Positions 9,454-16,481 of a stretch of DNA of 25,944 nt are shown in pieces. How positions within the stretch are numbered: the first letter of the stretch is position 1; every line of letters starts with the position of its first letter. The stretch comes from JAYRWN01 sp041917975 (GTDB lineage Bacteria > Bacteroidota > Bacteroidia > Chitinophagales > Saprospiraceae). Position numbers and translations under genes: made by a program. The notes under the pieces were generated by a model. That model did not search any database, was not told the DNA's origin, and was given only the letters and a program-made list of their open reading frames with translations. The stretch covers positions 1 through 25,944 of the forward strand of contig JAYRWN010000473.1 of NCBI GenBank assembly GCA_041917975.1, in the 5' to 3' direction.

Positions 9454-11186
9454 TCGCTAAGTTGCTTGGAGGTTATTTTTTTATTGAGGCTAGCCGAAGG
9501 CGCTGGACGCAGGTCGCGGGCTTTTATCCAGTACTGTAAAGCCTCCTGGACCAGTTGGGCCTGGTAGAGAACATCACCGTACAATTCCAGCACCTCAAAG
9601 TCATGGTCTCCATCGTGTTGCAGGGCCTTTTGTAGCCATTCCCTGGATTCATTGATATCCTTTTTACGGTAATGATATAAACCTTGTAAATATTTACCGG
9701 CATAATGATCTCCATCCAGGGATTGAATGGACTTGATTATTTTAAAGCCTTCTTCCAACGTATTTTCTTGCTGCAACAGGACATAAGCTTGCCAGCGCAA
9801 CGCTTCTATGGGCTTGTGATTTAGTTGATTAAGTTGTTCTATAAATTTTATGGCTTCAACGGGATGTCCGGACATTTGCGATAAATAACCTTGCAGAGCC
9901 AATATTTCAGCTTGAAGTGCGGTCTGCCCGGCTGACATCAGGGTGGCATCTTGCAGGCTGCGCAGCGCTTCAGCATATTTTTGATGATGCATCAAGGCTT
10001 GTGCATGACCAATGAATACCCTGGCCTGAGTAGGAAATAAATCCATCGCTTGCTCAGTGATAATCAACAGTTGTTTACTTTGATGCAAATGATAAGTCTG
10101 CTGGATAAGTTTCTCGAAGGCCACCCATTGGGTAGGGGCCAGTTTAGTCGCTCGTTGATATTGCTCCAGCGCCGGAACATCCTCTTTATTTTCCGCCAGA
10201 ATGTCGCCATAAAGCATAAGCGCCCGCCATTGGTCGCCATGCGCCTGGACCAAGGCTTCTCCGACTGTTTTTAAAGCAGCAAGTGTATTTTGGTCCGCAT
10301 GAGTTTTTATCTTGTCCAGATAAGGGGTTATTTCCCGGATTTTTTGTTCCAAATCGACTTGAGGATTTTGAATGATCGGTAACAAATTGAGCAGATATGC
10401 GCTTCCGTTTTGAACATTATGGCGGTTTTTTTGCGCGAGGGCCAGGTTGGCCTGGGTATGATTGGGATCCAGCCGCAGAATTCGTTGGTAATATTCTTCG
10501 GCTTTTTCGAGCTTATTTTCATTGCGGTAATGCGTCGCCACCATCAGTAAATAAGAGGTGTTATCCGCATCGCTATTGACCAGCTTCAGCAATTCTTCCA
10601 GCGCCTTATTGTTTTTTCCACTTAATACGTAATAATCGTATTTTTTACGACTGATTTCGGGTTGTAAGCCGGTATTTTGTTCCAGATGACCAAGAACCAA
10701 CGCGGCTTCCTCATAAAGTTTTTCTGCTGCTAAGACTTCAGCCCAGCGTTCATAATAATTGATTGGTAGGCGCTGTGTTTTATGCAGCCCTTCATAAAGA
10801 TGGGCCGCCAGATTAAAGGCAGATTTTTTCTCTTGAATCTCCGCAGCCATTAAAACATAAAATTTATTCGTTGGATCATACTGCATGGCTTTTTCTATAT
10901 AGTCCAGGGCGGCAGCTATATCCTCTTTTGCCTGATAGATCCGGGCTAACTGGTAGGCGGCAGCATCGTTGCGCCCATCCACACTTAGCACATGCTTAAA
11001 TTTGGCAATAGCTTTATCAATATTGCCAATCATTTTCTCCTGAAGTCCGTCCAGATACTCATTTTGTAATTCCAGAACTTTCTCATCAGCCTGCACCCCC
11101 GGTATCTTCACCGGCTGATCTTGAGCGCTCAACTTACCTGGTCCAATCATCAAGGACACCCACATCCAGATTAAAATTCTATTCAT
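9450..11186 (-). CDS. Periplasmic tetratricopeptide repeat protein
   Basis: 578 residues. The first ~21 residues (MNRILIWMWVSLMIGPGKLSA) form a cleavable signal peptide ending at SA-QDQ. The rest is a helical TPR solenoid; clear repeats include residues ~52-120 (IDKAIAKFKHVLSVDGRNDA, then AALDYIEKAMQYDPTN) and the unit with KAEEYYQRILRLDPNHTQA, with the canonical A-x-x-x-Y/F-x-x-A and D/P-x-N spacing. Weaker repeats run to the C-terminus. TPR proteins are scaffolds, so the likely role is protein-protein assembly in the periplasm or at the outer membrane. The gene is first of a two-gene operon, its stop overlapping the DUF4292 start by 4 bases. A perfect TATATTTG box and a 14-bp palindrome lie directly upstream, suggesting a regulated promoter. 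Confidence 0.9.
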   Translation of the reverse strand: MNRILIWMWVSLMIGPGKLSAQDQPVKIPGVQADEKVLELQNEYLDGLQEKMIGNIDKAIAKFKHVLSVDGRNDAAAYQLARIYQAKEDIAAALDYIEKAMQYDPTNKFYVLMAAEIQEKKSAFNLAAHLYEGLHKTQRLPINYYERWAEVLAAEKLYEEAALVLGHLEQNTGLQPEISRKKYDYYVLSGKNNKALEELLKLVNSDADNTSYLLMVATHYRNENKLEKAEEYYQRILRLDPNHTQANLALAQKNRHNVQNGSAYLLNLLPIIQNPQVDLEQKIREITPYLDKIKTHADQNTLAALKTVGEALVQAHGDQWRALMLYGDILAENKEDVPALEQYQRATKLAPTQWVAFEKLIQQTYHLHQSKQLLIITEQAMDLFPTQARVFIGHAQALMHHQKYAEALRSLQDATLMSAGQTALQAEILALQGYLSQMSGHPVEAIKFIEQLNQLNHKPIEALRWQAYVLLQQENTLEEGFKIIKSIQSLDGDHYAGKYLQGLYHYRKKDINESREWLQKALQHDGDHDFEVLELYGDVLYQAQLVQEALQYWIKARDLRPAPSASLNKKITSKQLSE

Positions 11187-11202
11187 GCCTTATAAATAAC
11201 GA

Positions 11203-11210
11203 CAAATATA
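11203..11210 (-). promoter_or_regulatory. Candidate -7 box TATATTTG for the TPR/DUF4292 operon
   Basis: Minus-strand TATATTTG is an exact match to the Bacteroidota -7 consensus TAnnTTTG and ends 16 bases before ATG 11186, which would give a short leader. A -33 TTTG is not seen at the usual distance; instead a perfect palindrome occupies the spacer, which hints at activator or repressor control. Confidence 0.5.
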
Positions 11211-11211
11211 A

Positions 11212-11225
11212 CGCCAATATTGGCG
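11212..11225. promoter_or_regulatory. 14-bp perfect palindrome (candidate operator)
   Basis: CGCCAATATTGGCG is perfectly self-complementary and abuts the TATATTTG box one base upstream, inside the expected promoter spacer of the TPR gene. The symmetry and position suit a dimeric DNA-binding protein. No regulator can be assigned. Confidence 0.45.
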
Positions 11226-11609
11226 GGATGGTTTCTGTCCGGACTTGTAGCTAAGCCAATTAGGTTAAACTTGCCTTAAATTTTTAGACCAAACTCCGGT
11301 AACTCTTGTGCCGACCAACCTATGATGGTATAGCTCACCCGCTTCGAATATGTTTTTTTATATGACCAAGTGAACTCTTTCCCTCGCCCGCGCAGGTAGC
11401 TGCTTGAAAATCAATGTGATCATTTGATAAACTGGTGCTGAAATATCAAACATCGCCCACTTAATAAAAATTAGATGATTATTCATTTCCTAAAACAGAT
11501 TTGAAATACCTTCTATCACTCTTAACTCTAATGAATAACCTTCCCGGACATTTAACCACACGGGTGTATTTATTAGATGCATTATCAACATTTTAATAAT
11601 AAGGTACCA
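11226..11609. other. Gene-free stretch between TPR gene and LytTR regulator
   Basis: Apart from the promoter elements near 11203-11225 and the inverted repeat at 11610-11639, I see no convincing coding region, RNA gene or mobile-element end here. The sequence is AT-rich with stops in all frames. Confidence 0.5.
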
Positions 11610-11639
11610 AGAGACAATTAGTTTATAAAATATGTCTCT
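11610..11639. repeat. 7-bp inverted repeat overlapping the LytTR stop codon
   Basis: AGAGACA (11610-11616) and TGTCTCT (11633-11639) are exact inverted copies around a 16-base AT-rich loop. The right arm overlaps the TAG stop (11638-11640) of the LytTR frame. No T-run follows on the minus strand, so it is not a classical terminator; it could protect the 3' end of the transcript. Confidence 0.3.
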
Positions 11640-11973
11640 ATTCGATCTTTAAATTTTGTTTATAATTTCTACTCATGCGCAAAATCACTTGATTACTCAA
11701 AATAACATTGGCATCGCCGTTGAAATGCGTGCGGATTTCTTTGATGAAATGAATATTCACAATGGTGGAGCGGTGAATGCGCACGAAGTGCTGAGGGTCT
11801 AATTTTGTGTTAATATGGGTGAGCGTATCGGTGAGTAAATACTTGTTATTTAAGGTATACACGCGTACATAATTTCCCTCCGCTTCCACATGGGTGATGT
11901 CGGCCACCTTTATTAACTGTATTCGGGTACCGTCTTTAGCGGTTAATAGTTCTGCGTAAACCGGATGAATCAA
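11638..11973 (-). CDS. LytTR DNA-binding domain (second half of a split response regulator)
   Basis: Up to 111 residues from a TTG at 11973. The sequence is a complete LytTR domain: KDGTRIQLIKVADITHVEAE, then GNYVRVYT, a stretch TDTLTHINTKLDPQHFVRIH, then RSTIVNIHFIKEI and a basic end RMSRNYKQNLK. LytTR domains bind DNA as output modules of LytS/AlgR-type signalling. The frame is identical to that of the receiver domain upstream (both starts are multiples of three apart); only the TAA at 11992-11994 and six sense codons separate them. There is no strong ribosome-binding signal before the TTG. It could be made by reinitiation or readthrough, be a stand-alone regulator, or be the dead half of a recently broken gene. 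Domain identity is secure; the translation start is not. Confidence 0.75.
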   Translation of the reverse strand: MIHPVYAELLTAKDGTRIQLIKVADITHVEAEGNYVRVYTLNNKYLLTDTLTHINTKLDPQHFVRIHRSTIVNIHFIKEIRTHFNGDANVILSNQVILRMSRNYKQNLKIE

Positions 11974-11991
11974 AGCTTTTAGTGCCGGCAG

Positions 11992-11994
11992 TTA
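11992..11994 (-). other. In-frame TAA separating REC and LytTR domains
   Basis: Reading CAC GAC TAA CTG CCG on the minus strand, the TAA falls in the inter-domain linker. The frame is open on both sides over 259 codons (11638-12414, counting this stop and the terminal one), the usual length of a one-piece LytTR response regulator. A single substitution such as CAA, AAA, GAA or TCA to TAA would explain it. Confidence 0.85.
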
Positions 11995-12414
11995 GTCGTG
12001 CAGGAGACTCCCCAGTGTAGGTAGACTACCGGCATGCCGGTAATGCCTTAACCTGGCCACCATTTTTTCGATTCTTTCGGACGTAAACGGTTTTAAAATA
12101 TAATCAATAGCTTGGTGTTCAAACGCCTGAATGGCATACTGATCGTATGCCGTGATAAAAACAATTAAAGGCGTATAATTCTGCAGCGCGGGGCCCTGTT
12201 GTATGATTTCACAAGCCACTTCGAGCCCCGATTTTTCAGGCATTTGTATATCCAAAAACAACACATCAGGTCGTAAATCAACAATGAGTTCCAGGGCCTC
12301 CCGTCCGTGTTTGGCTACACCCACTACCTCCAGATCATTATTGGCCATAAGATGATTCCTTAATAGCTCCTCAGCTAAAGGTTCATCCTCCGCGATCAGC
12401 GCTCGTATTTTCAT
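11992..12414 (-). CDS. Response regulator receiver domain (first half of a split LytTR regulator)
   Basis: 140 residues with a complete receiver fold: acidic pair E9-D10 (with E11), phosphoacceptor D55 in VLFLDIQMPEKSG, T88 in VFITAYDQYA and K108 in DYILKPF. All switch residues are present, so phosphorylation by the adjacent kinase is expected. The start overlaps the kinase stop (ATGA, 12411-12414), indicating coupled translation. The frame ends at TAA 11992 in the linker, after SLPTLGSLLHD, and continues in the same frame into a LytTR domain. As translated it would be a receiver without an output domain; in the family the two are normally one chain of about 240-260 residues. It regulates transcription only if the downstream half is also made. 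Confidence 0.9.
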   Translation of the reverse strand: MKIRALIAEDEPLAEELLRNHLMANNDLEVVGVAKHGREALELIVDLRPDVLFLDIQMPEKSGLEVACEIIQQGPALQNYTPLIVFITAYDQYAIQAFEHQAIDYILKPFTSERIEKMVARLRHYRHAGSLPTLGSLLHD

Positions 12415-13517
12415 AAGTTTTTATTCGTTAACCAGGGCAAGTGAATTGATACAGTAACGCCGGGATTTGGATCGTTACTATTTATTTCCAAATAACCTTC
12501 GGTTCCAAAAAGTGTAGTCAGCCTTTCCTGAATATTGCTCAATCCAATGCCAAAATTAATGGTTTGAACGGTATCATGCGCTATCCCATCATCCTGAACT
12601 TGTAATAACAACTTTTTATAGTCTGAATTATTCGGCCGGATACGGATGATAACATGTCCGGCTTTTGCTAAGGGTTCCACACCGTACTTAATCGCATTCT
12701 CCAGCACCGGCTGTAGCAACATCGGCGGAACCAAGGCACTTTTAACGGTTGGATCTATTTCAAATTTATATAAAAATCGCGCACCAAAACGCAGGGAGAT
12801 AATATCCAGGTACTTTTTTAACCAGTCGATTTCATGGTCTATAGGCACCAGATCGGCATTATTTTCTTTCAGACTGATCCGCAATAAATCACTTAATTTA
12901 GTTAACATTTCGGTCGCTTTGGACGTCTCACCTTTTTGCATCAGGGCAATGATGTTATGATGCGTATTAAACAGAAAATGGGGCTGCAATTGCATTTTTA
13001 AAGCTTCCAGTTTAGAACGAGACAATTCTTTCGCCAATCGTTCACGTTCTATTTCCATATTTTGCAGGCCTACAAATAATTGATAGCCGCGATAAACCAG
13101 AACTATCCCGGCATAAACAATCCAAACATTGAGAATAAAGGTGGAAAACAATTTATGATAAACGGCCTGTAAATTCATCTCCTGGTGAAACGCCCATGGC
13201 CATAAAATTTTTAAAGTGATCCCAAATAATAGCAAGTGCACGAAAACTACTCCGAGTGAGATACTAAATAGTACCACAAAATTTTTTTTCCACCGCACTT
13301 GATTATGCAACGGAAACAAATCATAAAAATAAATAAGTACAAAAGTGACCGGAATATAAAACACCCATTTTAAAGCAAAAACAAATGATTCCCGCCAATA
13401 AAACGCCTGGTCTAACATCTGGCTGGTCAGCCAATCCTGCAGGACGTGCATCCCAGTCAGGGCTACCCACAGGCCAACCACAATCCATACATTAACCTTA
13501 CGGCTAGGAACCCTCAT
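12411..13517 (-). CDS. LytS/YehU-type membrane sensor histidine kinase
   Basis: 368 residues. The N-terminal half has about four membrane helices (~8-28, 45-65, 80-105, 123-143), followed by a linker coiled coil (~150-172). The His_kinase motif LQPHFLFNTHHN places the phospho-accepting histidine at H180. The ATPase part has an N box with N274 in LLQPVLENAIKYG, a D-D-G-I-A motif at 309-313 where DNGxG is usual, and a FGIGLSNIQERL G2 box at ~322. It would autophosphorylate and pass phosphate to D55 of the regulator whose start overlaps its stop. The signal sensed is unknown; there is no obvious extracellular domain, so the membrane helices probably sense. The 510-base region upstream holds its promoter, not clearly identifiable. 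Confidence 0.92.
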   Translation of the reverse strand: MRVPSRKVNVWIVVGLWVALTGMHVLQDWLTSQMLDQAFYWRESFVFALKWVFYIPVTFVLIYFYDLFPLHNQVRWKKNFVVLFSISLGVVFVHLLLFGITLKILWPWAFHQEMNLQAVYHKLFSTFILNVWIVYAGIVLVYRGYQLFVGLQNMEIERERLAKELSRSKLEALKMQLQPHFLFNTHHNIIALMQKGETSKATEMLTKLSDLLRISLKENNADLVPIDHEIDWLKKYLDIISLRFGARFLYKFEIDPTVKSALVPPMLLQPVLENAIKYGVEPLAKAGHVIIRIRPNNSDYKKLLLQVQDDGIAHDTVQTINFGIGLSNIQERLTTLFGTEGYLEINSNDPNPGVTVSIHLPWLTNKNL

Positions 13518-13523
13518 TCAGTG

Positions 13524-13537
13524 ACAAATACATTTGT
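13524..13537. repeat. Interrupted palindrome just upstream of the kinase gene
   Basis: ACAAAT-AC-ATTTGT is an inverted repeat of 6-bp arms with a 2-base spacer, 7 bases upstream of the kinase ATG at 13517. A minus-strand TGTATTTG there is one mismatch from TAnnTTTG. It may be an operator or part of the promoter; evidence is positional only. Confidence 0.3.
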
Positions 13538-14027
13538 GCAGTAAATATAATCTTTTGACCGAGGCCATAGTTATACATAATAAATACTTCTTAGTTTATT
13601 ATCAATTAAGTGTTGACAAAAATGACAAAATATTTAGTGTAATGCCGACCACAGCGGAGACATCTCTACTGACGATGCTAGATTTCTCCATTCGTATAAA
13701 TACTGTATTCTATTATTATTGATTACACGTTGAAGAATATAATTCCAATATTATTTATCGGTCGACTCAGTCGAAAGGACATTAGTCTTTCTTGTATTCC
13801 CGCTTGGTTCCGACTCGTTCGGCTTAGGATTAGCCCTGCACTTCCAACTGGTCTTATAGCATAAACTAAATCCTGAATTGAGCTCTCCATTCATGCTGAA
13901 AGGTTCTATTTCACTTATTAGGCACTTGGTATAAAAAGAAATGATTTAGAATCTGTTAGCTCCATAAATAAAGATTTTGTATGCTTCAAATCAACAAAGC
14001 AACACATGCAGATATCTCCACAAATCA
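13538..14027. other. 490-base gene-free region with small hairpin-forming segments
   Basis: No open frame here resembles a gene. Between 13761 and 13836 are several short potential hairpins: CGACT-C-AGTCG at 13763-13773, an imperfect GAAAGGAC/GTCTTTC pair just after it, and GGCT/AGCC at ~13821-13835. They could belong to a leader, a small RNA or decayed sequence. No transposase remnant or terminal repeat was recognised. Confidence 0.4.
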
Positions 14028-14651
14028 TTAGTCGTGTGAAGGTCCAGATAAATGAAAATAATCTCCTTTGGTGTTATCCAGAGCCTCGGAGATAAGTTTA
14101 AAATTTATTTCGGATGGTTTAAGATTTATATACTTATCTACAATAGTCCGATGTTTATAGATGATCATGGTACTTTCCACCTCGGGGTTTATCTTATTGA
14201 GATTTGCTTCGCTTTCTACATCGTCAAATGAGGGAACAAAAGTCAGCGCTATTTTCTGCAAACCTAATTGTTTACCTAATTGCTCCAGTTCATTATACCG
14301 GTTTTGTTTTTGGTAGGCTCGTGAATTTCCATAGACAAAATAAGCTTTTAAATAGTTCTTTCTTGTTAGACTCTCCCGTTCCAAATAAACTAACCAGGCC
14401 TTAATATCTTCCCAAACCGGCCGGTCCCCAACAAAAAAAACAATACCATGGTACCGCCCATATTTACACACCGGGCAAGTCCGTGTACCTCGATCAGGGC
14501 CGAAAGCGTGAAAGGGGATAAATGAGGGTTGATCCTCCCCTATATTCAATCCGGAGGACAATGCAGGGTGTGATTTTGCCGGATAATGCGGAATATTTAA
14601 TCCCAGAATAATATTATGATCGGCGATCTGAACATTACCGTCCAAAACCAC
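14028..14651 (-). CDS. Thioredoxin-like CPVC domain (C-terminal half of interrupted dioxygenase fusion)
   Basis: 207 residues if started at GTG 14651, but this frame is continuous with the upstream dioxygenase frame back to the TAA at 14790, so the GTG is probably only an internal valine. The first ~30 residues (LDGNVQIADHNIILGLNIPH) complete the intradiol dioxygenase fold. A second domain follows from about SGLNIGEDQPSFIPFHAFGP, with CPVC in GTRTCPVCKYGR, a strand HGIVFFVG, and a long alpha/beta part with FVPSFDDVESEANLNKINP and STMIIYKHRTIVDKYINLKP. This arrangement resembles peroxiredoxin/thioredoxin-like folds, with the CxxC as possible redox or metal site. It ends at TAA followed immediately by TGA. 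If translated alone it would lack a signal peptide. The thioredoxin-like assignment is from motif order, not from a database match. Confidence 0.65.
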   Translation of the reverse strand: MVLDGNVQIADHNIILGLNIPHYPAKSHPALSSGLNIGEDQPSFIPFHAFGPDRGTRTCPVCKYGRYHGIVFFVGDRPVWEDIKAWLVYLERESLTRKNYLKAYFVYGNSRAYQKQNRYNELEQLGKQLGLQKIALTFVPSFDDVESEANLNKINPEVESTMIIYKHRTIVDKYINLKPSEINFKLISEALDNTKGDYFHLSGPSHD

Positions 14652-14789
14652 TCTTAATAGTTCGGTTCCTGCCCTGTTCTCCTGGCCATATTTCTTTTTA
14701 TGTTTTAAGTAATGTGGGTCATCATCAAAATATAAATCCGCATAATATTCGTTTTTAAGGTCAGGTTCCCTGATGGCTAAATGAACGTG

Positions 14790-14792
14790 TTA
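14790..14792 (-). other. In-frame TAA before the HxH iron-ligand motif of the dioxygenase
   Basis: The frame reads ATC CCA TAA CAC GTT CAT TTA on the minus strand, i.e. I-P-stop-H-V-H-L. In intradiol dioxygenases this position is A or S of the (A/S)-H-I-H motif. The frame stays open across 14652-14789 (HVHLAIREPD, then NEYYADLYFDDDPHY and beyond) and into the thioredoxin-like domain, so the nonsense codon interrupts one 405-residue-scale gene spanning 14028-15245. Confidence 0.88.
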
Positions 14793-15245
14793 TGGGATTT
14801 CTTCATTCGGATATGCTGTAGGTCGTGAGGTCTTAATTGTATAACTTCCATTTTGATCGGATTGTACCCATCCCCGTAATTTACCATGTCTTTTTGCTTT
14901 TGCCGGTGTGTCGTCAGCAGAAGAATATAATCCGGCATCATCCGTATGCCAGTAATAGACCATTACATTTGCTGCCGGAGTCCGGCCATCCAACTGTAAT
15001 ATCTTTCCGGTGATGACTAATTTATGTTTTCCCGCAGTCCACCCTATACTGGTGTGCTCCGGTAGAATTTTCTCCGGCATTCCTACATACATTAACTCAC
15101 AGCCCTCACAACCACCATCGACAACCTGTACATCTGCCTTTCGGTTTACTTTTTCACTAGTATTTATATTCTTAGCTTGTCCGCTGCACCCTGTAGAATT
15201 GGTTATAAATAATAAAATAAAAAACATATAAATCACCGTCCTCAT
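14790..15245 (-). CDS. Intradiol ring-cleavage dioxygenase-like lipoprotein, N-terminal part, truncated by in-frame stop
   Basis: 151 residues. The signal MRTVIYMFFILLFITNSTGC has a lipobox (STGC, C20), so it is predicted to be a periplasmic-facing lipoprotein. The core shows the intradiol dioxygenase pattern: KLVITGKILQLDGRTPAANV, YYWHTDDAGLYS with candidate iron ligand Y107, RGWVQSDQNGSYTIKT, and RPTAYPNEEIP with candidate ligand Y145. The two histidine ligands come just after the TAA at 14790-14792, so the product as read cannot form the usual Tyr2-His2 iron site. Lipoprotein members of this superfamily are frequent in Bacteroidota and their substrates are unknown; aromatic diol cleavage is not established. 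Either a pseudogene, a sequencing artefact, or a gene needing readthrough. The kelch-like gene ends 77 bases upstream in the same direction. Confidence 0.8.
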   Translation of the reverse strand: MRTVIYMFFILLFITNSTGCSGQAKNINTSEKVNRKADVQVVDGGCEGCELMYVGMPEKILPEHTSIGWTAGKHKLVITGKILQLDGRTPAANVMVYYWHTDDAGLYSSADDTPAKAKRHGKLRGWVQSDQNGSYTIKTSRPTAYPNEEIP

Positions 15246-15304
15246 TTTCCATTAATGTTATTTATGAATATTAAATTATTTTGGGTCTGTGTATGAATGA
15301 CCTG

Positions 15305-15316
15305 ACATTTAAATGT
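15305..15316. repeat. 12-bp perfect palindrome ACATTTAAATGT
   Basis: A self-complementary AT-rich 12-mer in the 77-base gap between the kelch-like gene and the dioxygenase-like gene. It may be an operator for the latter, whose ATG is at 15245, but AT-rich palindromes of this length can occur by chance. Confidence 0.25.
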
Positions 15317-15322
15317 TTTAAT

Positions 15323-16285
15323 TTATCTGGCTAATTTCTCCATGACCCAAACATCGTTATCGTATCTAAACTCCGGATGATCCGGTGTGCCGCCATATTT
15401 GCCGCCAGTCAGATAAATTTTTTGTTGATAAACTGCTGCCGCCACCCCTCCGCGCGGCAGCCAAGGCGCTTCCTGAGCGGTCCAATTTTTTCCATCCGCA
15501 CTATACAGTACCTCACTGGTAAATCGACCGTTCCGGTTACATCCAAGCAACCATATTTTACCATCAAATACCACGGCAGTATATCCGAAGATTTCCTCTC
15601 CGGGTACAATTTCCGGTGCAATTAAGTGCCAATTGAATCCATCCGTCGAACGCCAGACATCGTTGTTGAGTAAATACAATTGATTATTTAAATTTACGAT
15701 TTGACTGTTACTGCGCTTTCCGAAGGGAAGGTTATTTTTTTGTTGCACCCAATGAATGCCATCAAGGGAATTCCAAAGATCGGCATAAGCGGTTTGTTTA
15801 TCTTCGCCGCCGATGATCCACATCTGGTTTTTAAAAACAAATGGGTGGTAAAAAAAGCGTTCGGGAAGATTGCTGGACCTTGATAATAATTTCCAGGATT
15901 GCATATCCGTACTTTTACGAATTTCAGGTCTAAATGAATATTGTTCGATGTTTCCGTTAAATACACCTAATCCAAACATATCCTGCTGAAATGAAATATA
16001 ATCCAGGAATGCTAAATTTTGAATAGCATTGGGCAATAAAGATTTATTCCAATGCATTCCATTCAAGCTCCACCACGCACCCCGGGGATGAAGGGTCCAT
16101 AAGGTATCGCGATGATTAAACATCTGAAAATTATAACTCTTATCCCATTCTGCATTGTCTAATAATTTCGTCCACCGGTAGGGTCCGTTTGTTAAAGTTG
16201 GAATCGGTACCTTTGGGGTTTGTGTGGAGGTTTCCTGCCAGGAGCACCCGATGAAAAACAACATAACAATTCCTGCAGATTTCAT
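15323..16285 (-). CDS. Kelch-like beta-propeller lipoprotein
   Basis: 320 residues. The N-terminus MKSAGIVMLFFIGC gives a short lipoprotein signal with C14 as lipid site. The mature part is built of repeats with the pattern S-x-(D/N)-G-x-x-W: SLNGMHWNKS, STDMQSWKLL, SLDGIHWVQQ, STDGFNWHLI and SADGKNWTAQ, about every 40-55 residues. Kelch-type strands with paired glycines also occur, such as QMWIIGGEDKQTAYADLWNS, GKIWLLGCN and KIYLTGGKYGG. This is a five- to six-bladed propeller-like architecture related to kelch/galactose-oxidase central domains. No catalytic residues are evident; such lipoproteins usually bind carbohydrate or protein ligands at the surface, which is inference. It precedes the dioxygenase-like gene in the same direction and may be cotranscribed. 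Confidence 0.82.
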   Translation of the reverse strand: MKSAGIVMLFFIGCSWQETSTQTPKVPIPTLTNGPYRWTKLLDNAEWDKSYNFQMFNHRDTLWTLHPRGAWWSLNGMHWNKSLLPNAIQNLAFLDYISFQQDMFGLGVFNGNIEQYSFRPEIRKSTDMQSWKLLSRSSNLPERFFYHPFVFKNQMWIIGGEDKQTAYADLWNSLDGIHWVQQKNNLPFGKRSNSQIVNLNNQLYLLNNDVWRSTDGFNWHLIAPEIVPGEEIFGYTAVVFDGKIWLLGCNRNGRFTSEVLYSADGKNWTAQEAPWLPRGGVAAAVYQQKIYLTGGKYGGTPDHPEFRYDNDVWVMEKLAR

Positions 16286-16481
16286 GATATGATTATTTTA
16301 TTACTACTTAATAATACAGATTAAGGAAAGCGACTCGGAACCTAATTGGATCGAGTGAGAGTTAAAGTTTATTGTGCGCGTGTGGTAAACTTGTTTGGTT
16401 GACGAAAACATTTGAATATTGCGATCGGTTAAAATTATTCAACATTACTTTTTTTAAAGACTCTAGGTAAGTTTTAAGCCA

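Noticed and set aside
13534..13722. 62-residue plus-strand open frame
   Set aside because: Low-complexity, Tyr/Asn/Ile-rich content with no domain signal, in an AT-rich intergenic region.
11986..14036. Shared CACGACTAA at the internal regulator stop and the dioxygenase end
   Set aside because: A nine-base coincidence; flanking sequences are unrelated.
11638..15245. Reassignment of TAA to a sense codon
   Set aside because: SOD, the kelch-like and NlpE-like genes end at TAA exactly where their families end, so TAA acts as a stop.
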